Positions 57,202 to 64,000 of a stretch of 64,000 bases of DNA are shown one piece after another; positions within the stretch are counted from its first letter, which is position 1; every line of letters begins with the position of its first letter. Origin of the DNA: an uncultured Eubacteriales bacterium (GTDB lineage Bacteria > Bacillota > Clostridia > Christensenellales > Aristaeellaceae); NCBI GenBank assembly GCA_902793325.1, contig CADBCY010000019.1, positions 1-64,000 on the forward strand, read 5' to 3'. Position numbers and translations under genes: made by a program. Under the pieces are notes generated by a model, which was given only the letters and a program-made list of their open reading frames with translations, did not search any database and was not told where the DNA came from.

Positions 57202-57222
57202 GTTCTCCCGGCCCGCGCCGCG

Positions 57223-58308
57223 TCAGTCCGCCTGCGCCTCGATCATCCGCAGCGCGGGGACGGCGTTCAGGCGCAGGGAGGCCAGCTCGCCGGCCATCAG
57301 CCGGTAGTAGCCCGCGGCGCCGATCATGACGGCGTTGTCGGTGCAGAGGTTGACGGGCGGGATGAACACCCGGAGCCCGCGCGCCTCGCCCCGGCGGCGC
57401 AGCTCGCGGCGCAGCAGGCTGTTCGCCGCCACGCCGCCGGCCACGGCCAATTGCTTCGCGCCGGTGTCCCGCGCGGCCAGCAGCGTCTTTTCGACCAGCA
57501 TGTCCACCACGCTGCGGCGAAAGGAGGCGGCGAAGTTCTTCGCGTCGATGGCCACGCCCTGCTGGCGGAGGTGGTGCGCCTGGTTGATTACCGCCGTCTT
57601 GAGCCCGGAGAAGGAGAAGTCGTACTTCCCCTGGGTGTGCGGGTGGGGGAAGGTATAGGCATGGTCGTCGCCCTCGTCCGCCAGCCGGTCCAGCAGCGGC
57701 CCGCCGGGGTAGGGGATGTCCAGCACGCGCGCCACCTTGTCGAAGGCCTCGCCCGCCGCATCGTCGGTGGTCTGGCCGATCAGCGCGTACTCGCCGTAGC
57801 GGGTCACGTTCAGGATGTGGCTGTGCCCGCCGGAAGCCACCAGGCACACGAAGGGCGGCCGCAGGTCGGGGTGGGCGACGTAGTTGGCGGACACGTGGCC
57901 CTCGATGTGGTTGACCGGCACCAGCGGCAGCCCCGCGGCGTAGGCCAGCGCCTTGGCCCAGCTCACGCCGGTGAGCAGCGCGCCCACCAGCCCCGGGCCG
58001 TAGGTGACGGCCACGGCGTCGATGTTGTCCAGCGTCATGTGGGCCTCGGCCAGCGCCGCGTCCAGCAGCGGGTCGATGGCCTCCACGTGCATGCGGGAGG
58101 CGATCTCCGGCACCACGCCGCCGTAGAGCGCGTGGGTGTCGATCTGGCTGGCGATGGCGTTGGCCAGTTGCTCCCGGCCGTTGCGCACGATGGCGATGGC
58201 GGTTTCGTCGCAGCTCGACTCCACCGCCAGGATTACCGCCTCTTGTTTATTTCGAAGGTCTTCGGCGCGGGCCCGGGCCCGCGCCGCGTAGCTCGATTGT
58301 CTTTCCAT
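57223..58308 (-). CDS. tsaD: tRNA N6-adenosine threonylcarbamoyltransferase
   Basis: A protein of 361 aa that adds the threonylcarbamoyl group to A37 of ANN-decoding tRNAs. The ASKHA signature ILAVESSCDETA (about residues 28-39), metal motif NHIEGHVSAN (His-Glu-His) and the nucleotide loop GGVAANSLLR are all present. The 28-residue extension before the usual start is real because no other start codon with an SD exists, so this start overlaps the upstream DUF1461 gene by 76 bases. It partners with TsaB/TsaE, which are not in the window. Confidence 0.92.
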   Translation of the reverse strand: MERQSSYAARARARAEDLRNKQEAVILAVESSCDETAIAIVRNGREQLANAIASQIDTHALYGGVVPEIASRMHVEAIDPLLDAALAEAHMTLDNIDAVAVTYGPGLVGALLTGVSWAKALAYAAGLPLVPVNHIEGHVSANYVAHPDLRPPFVCLVASGGHSHILNVTRYGEYALIGQTTDDAAGEAFDKVARVLDIPYPGGPLLDRLADEGDDHAYTFPHPHTQGKYDFSFSGLKTAVINQAHHLRQQGVAIDAKNFAASFRRSVVDMLVEKTLLAARDTGAKQLAVAGGVAANSLLRRELRRRGEARGLRVFIPPVNLCTDNAVMIGAAGYYRLMAGELASLRLNAVPALRMIEAQAD

Positions 58309-58997
58309 GGGTTTGCCTCGTTTTGCTTGGATTGGGGCAGTATGAAGGTGCACAGGACAGCCGCCGCCGGGACGGCGACGAGCGCCGCCAGGCTCCACAG
58401 CCCGACGCGCAGGCCCATCGCCATGAACATGGATTCCGGGCAGACGCGGATCAGCAGGTCGGTGCGCGGGTCCAGCAACCACAGGTCGTTGCGGAACAGC
58501 AGCCGGTGGAAGAACGTGAACGCGCCGCCAAAGTCCGCCGCCGCCCAGATGCCGAACGCGCCCAGCGGCACGAGTGGTATCAGCGGCGCGAGCAGCGCGC
58601 ACCGGCGCGCCCTTTTCCCGTCCCGCAGCAGGTACGTCCCGCCCACGATCAGCAGCACCGCCCACGGGATCAGCCGCCTGCGCACCTTGCGCAGCAGCGC
58701 GAACAGGTCGTGGCAGTCCCGCATGTGGGCCATCTCCCGCGCGCCGAAGGGCGGGTCGGCCTCCAGCGCCGCCGCGTCGCCCCGCAGGTAGGCCGCCAGG
58801 CGGTGATCCAGCTCCCGCAGCTCCCCGTCGGAGAGGCCCGCTCTCGGCAGGATGCCCGCCTTCGTCTGCTCGGAGTAGTACAGCGCGGCGTCGGTGCCCA
58901 CGGCGTGCAGCGCGGTCAGCGCCAGTATCAGCATCAGCGCGACCAGGCCCAGGATCAGGGCGACGGCTCCAACGGTTTGCCCGGTTCGGTCGTTCAT
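58233..58997 (-). CDS. DUF1461 (TIGR01906) integral membrane protein
   Basis: A protein of 254 aa with four hydrophobic helices (about 10-32, 109-125, 135-155, 200-222) and the family core FGAREMAHMRDCHDLF (about 83-98), LRDGKRARR. TIGR01906 proteins are membrane proteins of unknown function in Bacillota, common upstream of other genes of this region. The C-terminal hydrophilic 30 residues overlap tsaD. Start ATG at 58997 has an AGATTGACGAG upstream, a weak SD. The overlap couples it to tsaD translation. Confidence 0.82.
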   Translation of the reverse strand: MNDRTGQTVGAVALILGLVALMLILALTALHAVGTDAALYYSEQTKAGILPRAGLSDGELRELDHRLAAYLRGDAAALEADPPFGAREMAHMRDCHDLFALLRKVRRRLIPWAVLLIVGGTYLLRDGKRARRCALLAPLIPLVPLGAFGIWAAADFGGAFTFFHRLLFRNDLWLLDPRTDLLIRVCPESMFMAMGLRVGLWSLAALVAVPAAAVLCTFILPQSKQNEANPWKDNRATRRGPGPAPKTFEINKRR

Positions 58998-59072
58998 GTT
59001 CTCGTCAATCTCTATGCTCTTCGGTCTTCGTTTCCGCGCCCCGCGCGATCCGCTTCAAACGCTTTCTCCCCG

Positions 59073-60170
59073 TTACAGCTTCTGCAGATAGCTGGTCACG
59101 AAGCCCTCCAGCTTGCCGTCCATCACGGCGGAGACGTCGCCCATCTCGTAGCCGGTGCGGTGGTCCTTGACCATGGTGTAGGGCTGGAACACGTAGGAGC
59201 GGATCTGGCTGCCCCACTCGATCTTCTTCAATTCGCCCTTGATCTCGCCCATCTGCTCCTGCCGCTGCTGCTCCTTGAGCTCCGCCAGCCGCGCGCGCAG
59301 CCAGATGAAGCACATCTCCTTGTTCTGCACCTGGCTGCGCTCGTTCTGGCACTGTACCACGATGCCGGTGGGCAGGTGGGTGATGCGCACGGCGGAGTCG
59401 GTGCGGTTGACGTGCTGGCCGCCCGCGCCGGAGGCGCGGTAGGTGTCGATGCGCAGGTCCTCGGGCCGGATCTCGATCTCGCCGTCGTCCTCGATGATGG
59501 GGCTGACGTCCAGCGAGGCAAACGAGGTGTGCCGGCGCGCGTTGGCGTCGAAGGGGGAGATGCGCACCAGCCGGTGCACGCCGCGCTCCGACTTCAGGTA
59601 GCCGTAGGCGTAGTCGCCGGTGACCTCGAAGGTGACGGACTTGATGCCCGCCTCGTCGCCGTCCAGCAGGTCCAGCAGCTTGACCTGAAAGCCCATGCGC
59701 TCGGCAAAGCGGGTGTACATGCGGTAGAGCATCTGGGTCCAGTCCTGGGCCTCGGTGCCGCCCGCGCCGGCGTGCAGCGACAGGATGCAGTTGCAGGCGT
59801 CGTAGTCGCCGGTGAGCAGGGTCTGCAGGCGCAGGGTCTCCAGCTCGTCCTTGAGGCTGGCGAACTCCTGGGCGATCTCCCCCGCCATGCTCTCGTCGTC
59901 GCTCTCCTCGGCCAGCTCCATCAGCACCTCGATGTCGTCCGCGCGCGTGCACAGGCCCTCGTAGTGCTTGATGCGGCGCTCCACGGCGCTGGCCTTCGCG
60001 GACACCTTCTGGGCGCGCTCGGCGTCGTCCCAGAAGCCCGCGGAGCCCATGTCCTCGTTGTACTCGACCAGCTGCTCGCGCAAATGGTCGATTTGCAGGC
60101 TCTGCCCGGCCTCCGCCAGCATGTCCCGCACGGCGTTCAGGTCCTGCTTGAAGCCATCCATTTCGATCAT
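59073..60170 (-). CDS. prfB: Peptide chain release factor 2
   Basis: A protein of 365 aa that releases chains at UGA and UAA. GAGGTEAQDW is the conserved hydrophobic stretch, SPF (in RISPFDA) is the RF2 anticodon-like stop-recognition motif, and SGAGGQHVNRTDSAV has the catalytic GGQ. The usual UGA-dependent frameshift near codon 26 is absent: the frame is continuous (AGQSLQIDHL). ATG at 60170 behind AAAGGA. It is 93 bp downstream of secA in the same direction, a common order. Confidence 0.95.
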   Translation of the reverse strand: MIEMDGFKQDLNAVRDMLAEAGQSLQIDHLREQLVEYNEDMGSAGFWDDAERAQKVSAKASAVERRIKHYEGLCTRADDIEVLMELAEESDDESMAGEIAQEFASLKDELETLRLQTLLTGDYDACNCILSLHAGAGGTEAQDWTQMLYRMYTRFAERMGFQVKLLDLLDGDEAGIKSVTFEVTGDYAYGYLKSERGVHRLVRISPFDANARRHTSFASLDVSPIIEDDGEIEIRPEDLRIDTYRASGAGGQHVNRTDSAVRITHLPTGIVVQCQNERSQVQNKEMCFIWLRARLAELKEQQRQEQMGEIKGELKKIEWGSQIRSYVFQPYTMVKDHRTGYEMGDVSAVMDGKLEGFVTSYLQKL

Positions 60171-60263
60171 ATCGTCACATCCTTTTGATGGGGTTGGAAT
60201 TGTCCGCCGTTCGCCTTCGGCGATCGGCCAAGGGTTCGCGCTTCCGTTCCGCGGGGTTTGCTT

Positions 60264-63020
<2,757 letters not shown>

Positions 63021-63118
63021 GTCGGTTCCTCCGGGGAGATAGAATCATGGTTCGAAAGCGCGCGCCGCCGGCGCCGCGCGTTCCTGTTCCGCTGCGTATC
63101 CATATGACCGCATTCTCT

Positions 63119-63147
63119 ATTATAGCACAAGATGATGTTCCTGACAA
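63119..63147 (-). promoter_or_regulatory. secA promoter
   Basis: On the minus strand TTGTCA (63147-63142), 17-bp spacer and TATAAT (63124-63119), about 100 bp before the secA ATG. Confidence 0.75.
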
Positions 63148-63243
63148 CATTTGGGAAAGGGCCTTCGCGGGGCGCGGGCAGGGGGCACCGGGCCCCCGGC
63201 GCGCGCCTTCCGAAGCCGCCGGGTCGCCGCGCGCGCGGGAGGG

Positions 63244-64000
63244 TCAGGGGATCCGGTCGAAATCCCCCAGCCCCCGGAACATCCGGTGGACGGCGTAGCG
63301 CAGCCGCTCGCCGCGGCGCAGCGCCCGCTCGATGCCGCGGTACGCCTTCCGCCCCGCGGCCAAGTCGGCCTTCTTCAGGGGCTGGCGGCCGTAGCGGCGG
63401 CGCGCGACGGCCTCGGCGAAGGCCGCGTACTCCGGGCACTTCTGCTGGTTCGCCACCCGCGCGGCGAAGGCTTCGGGGCTTTCGCCGTTGGCGGGCGCCT
63501 GGCCCGTGAAGGCCAGCGCGGTCAGGCAGGCGCGGTACAGGATCATCGCCGCCTGGTCGGGGTCCTTCGCCTCCGCGCATAGCGCGATGGGGTCGGTCTG
63601 CCGCAGCCTGCGCCGCGCCCACAGTACGCCCAGCGCCGCGAGCAGCACTAGGAGCAGCAGGCCCAGCAGCGCCCACGGCAGCGGGGAGGGCGGGTCGTTC
63701 GATTCCTGCTCGGGCGGGACGGGGGGCTCGGGCTCGTCCTCCGGGGGCAGCTCCGGGGGGAGCTCGCCGTCGCCGGGGTCCTCCGGGGGCTCGCTGTCCT
63801 CCGGCTCGTCCTGATCTTCGTCCTGATTTTCGTCCTGATCTTCGTCCTGGGGCGGGATCGTGGGGGTGGGGGAGGGCGTCTGGCCCTCGTTCAGCAGGTC
63901 GCTGCCCGGTGCGTCCTGTTCCGTGGGGGACGGGCTCGGGGTCAGGCCCTCGGGGGCGTCGTCGTCGAAGGCGTCCTCGCCCTGCCCGCCGTCTCGGTCG
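63244..64000 (-). CDS. Membrane protein with acidic Pro/Asp stalk and DUF4129-like tail, 5' end outside window
   Basis: The frame stays open from 63244 to the window edge (at least 252 aa). Visible order: a long acidic, Pro-rich linker with DQDEN/DQDED repeats, then a TM helix (LPWALLGLLLLVLLAAL, bases 63619-63684 region), then a cytoplasmic tail of about 120 residues with A-x-L-Y-RACL, SPEAFAARVA and AVARRRYG, resembling DUF4129, the tail of transglutaminase-like membrane proteins. The N-terminal part is missing from the window, so no catalytic claim can be made. Confidence 0.62.
   Translation of the reverse strand, partial: DRDGGQGEDAFDDDAPEGLTPSPSPTEQDAPGSDLLNEGQTPSPTPTIPPQDEDQDENQDEDQDEPEDSEPPEDPGDGELPPELPPEDEPEPPVPPEQESNDPPSPLPWALLGLLLLVLLAALGVLWARRRLRQTDPIALCAEAKDPDQAAMILYRACLTALAFTGQAPANGESPEAFAARVANQQKCPEYAAFAEAVARRRYGRQPLKKADLAAGRKAYRGIERALRRGERLRYAVHRMFRGLGDFDRIP

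Overview
The window reads as chromosomal DNA from a high-GC, anaerobic, Gram-positive-type bacterium, most likely an uncultured gut member of the Clostridia (Bacillota). The evidence is indirect. There is a PPi-type phosphofructokinase, a methionine gamma-lyase/YnbB-type PLP enzyme, a two-cluster Fe-S aldo/keto reductase, a very large BadF/HgdC-type acyl-CoA dehydratase activase with its partner, an HPr-like regulator, a small SRP RNA, a complete cobalamin riboswitch, and the order secA-prfB. Promoters of the TTGACA-17-TATAAT type and strong GGAGG ribosome binding sites appear throughout. I see no phage, plasmid, conjugation, insertion-sequence or CRISPR genes. The window is mostly core and metabolic genes, with several families of non-coding repeats.

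Layout. 1-0.5 kb: the tail of tuf, then tandem hairpin repeats. 0.5-5.1 kb: an AAA-CYTH NTPase with a HAD phosphatase, a secreted SH3b protein and three small secreted or membrane proteins. 5.4-10.3 kb: a YnbB-type PLP enzyme, proC, rmuC and a C69 dipeptidase. 10.4-15.9 kb: a five-gene sugar operon (PfkB kinase, ribulose-phosphate/allulose-phosphate epimerase, SIS-domain hexuloisomerase, DUF4432 epimerase-like protein, lyxose-isomerase-type cupin) divergent from an MFS permease. 16.2-18.6 kb: a lipid kinase, a YdcF-type protein, an HPr-like protein without the catalytic His, tRNA-Gln and tRNA-Glu. 18.8-30 kb: a GGDEF sensor; a GNAT, GT4 and GH13 gene cluster; and an orphan solute-binding lipoprotein paired with a giant GGDEF-EAL protein. 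30-43 kb: an M20 hydrolase, a ferredoxin-like aldo/keto reductase, an LRR surface protein, a ROK kinase, purB, purA and the split acyl-CoA dehydratase system. 43-53 kb: a surface protein, an atypical phosphohexomutase lacking its catalytic Ser, transketolase, a broken pfp gene, SRP RNA, a membrane protein with five His/Cys repeats, and a HAD phosphatase. 52.8-57 kb: a B12-riboswitch-controlled exported cobaltochelatase with NEAT-like secreted proteins, a lone riboflavin kinase domain and a membrane protein. 57-64 kb: tsaD, a DUF1461 protein, prfB, secA and a truncated transglutaminase-associated (DUF4129-like) membrane protein.

How the parts fit. Sugar phosphates from the lyxose/mannose-type operon would feed the pentose phosphate pathway and glycolysis, where transketolase and pfp act. 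purA and purB make AMP together, although an AT-richer spacer with repeats separates them. The two c-di-GMP proteins and the neighbouring binding protein suggest ligand sensing outside the cell. The tetrapyrrole locus at 53-55.7 kb suggests extracytoplasmic handling of cobalt and corrinoids. The least ordinary features are the 78-bp TATAAT-carrying tandem repeats at two promoters, the roughly 160-bp dispersed palindromic element, the His/Cys repeat protein, the Ser-less mutase and the exported CbiK/NEAT-like locus.
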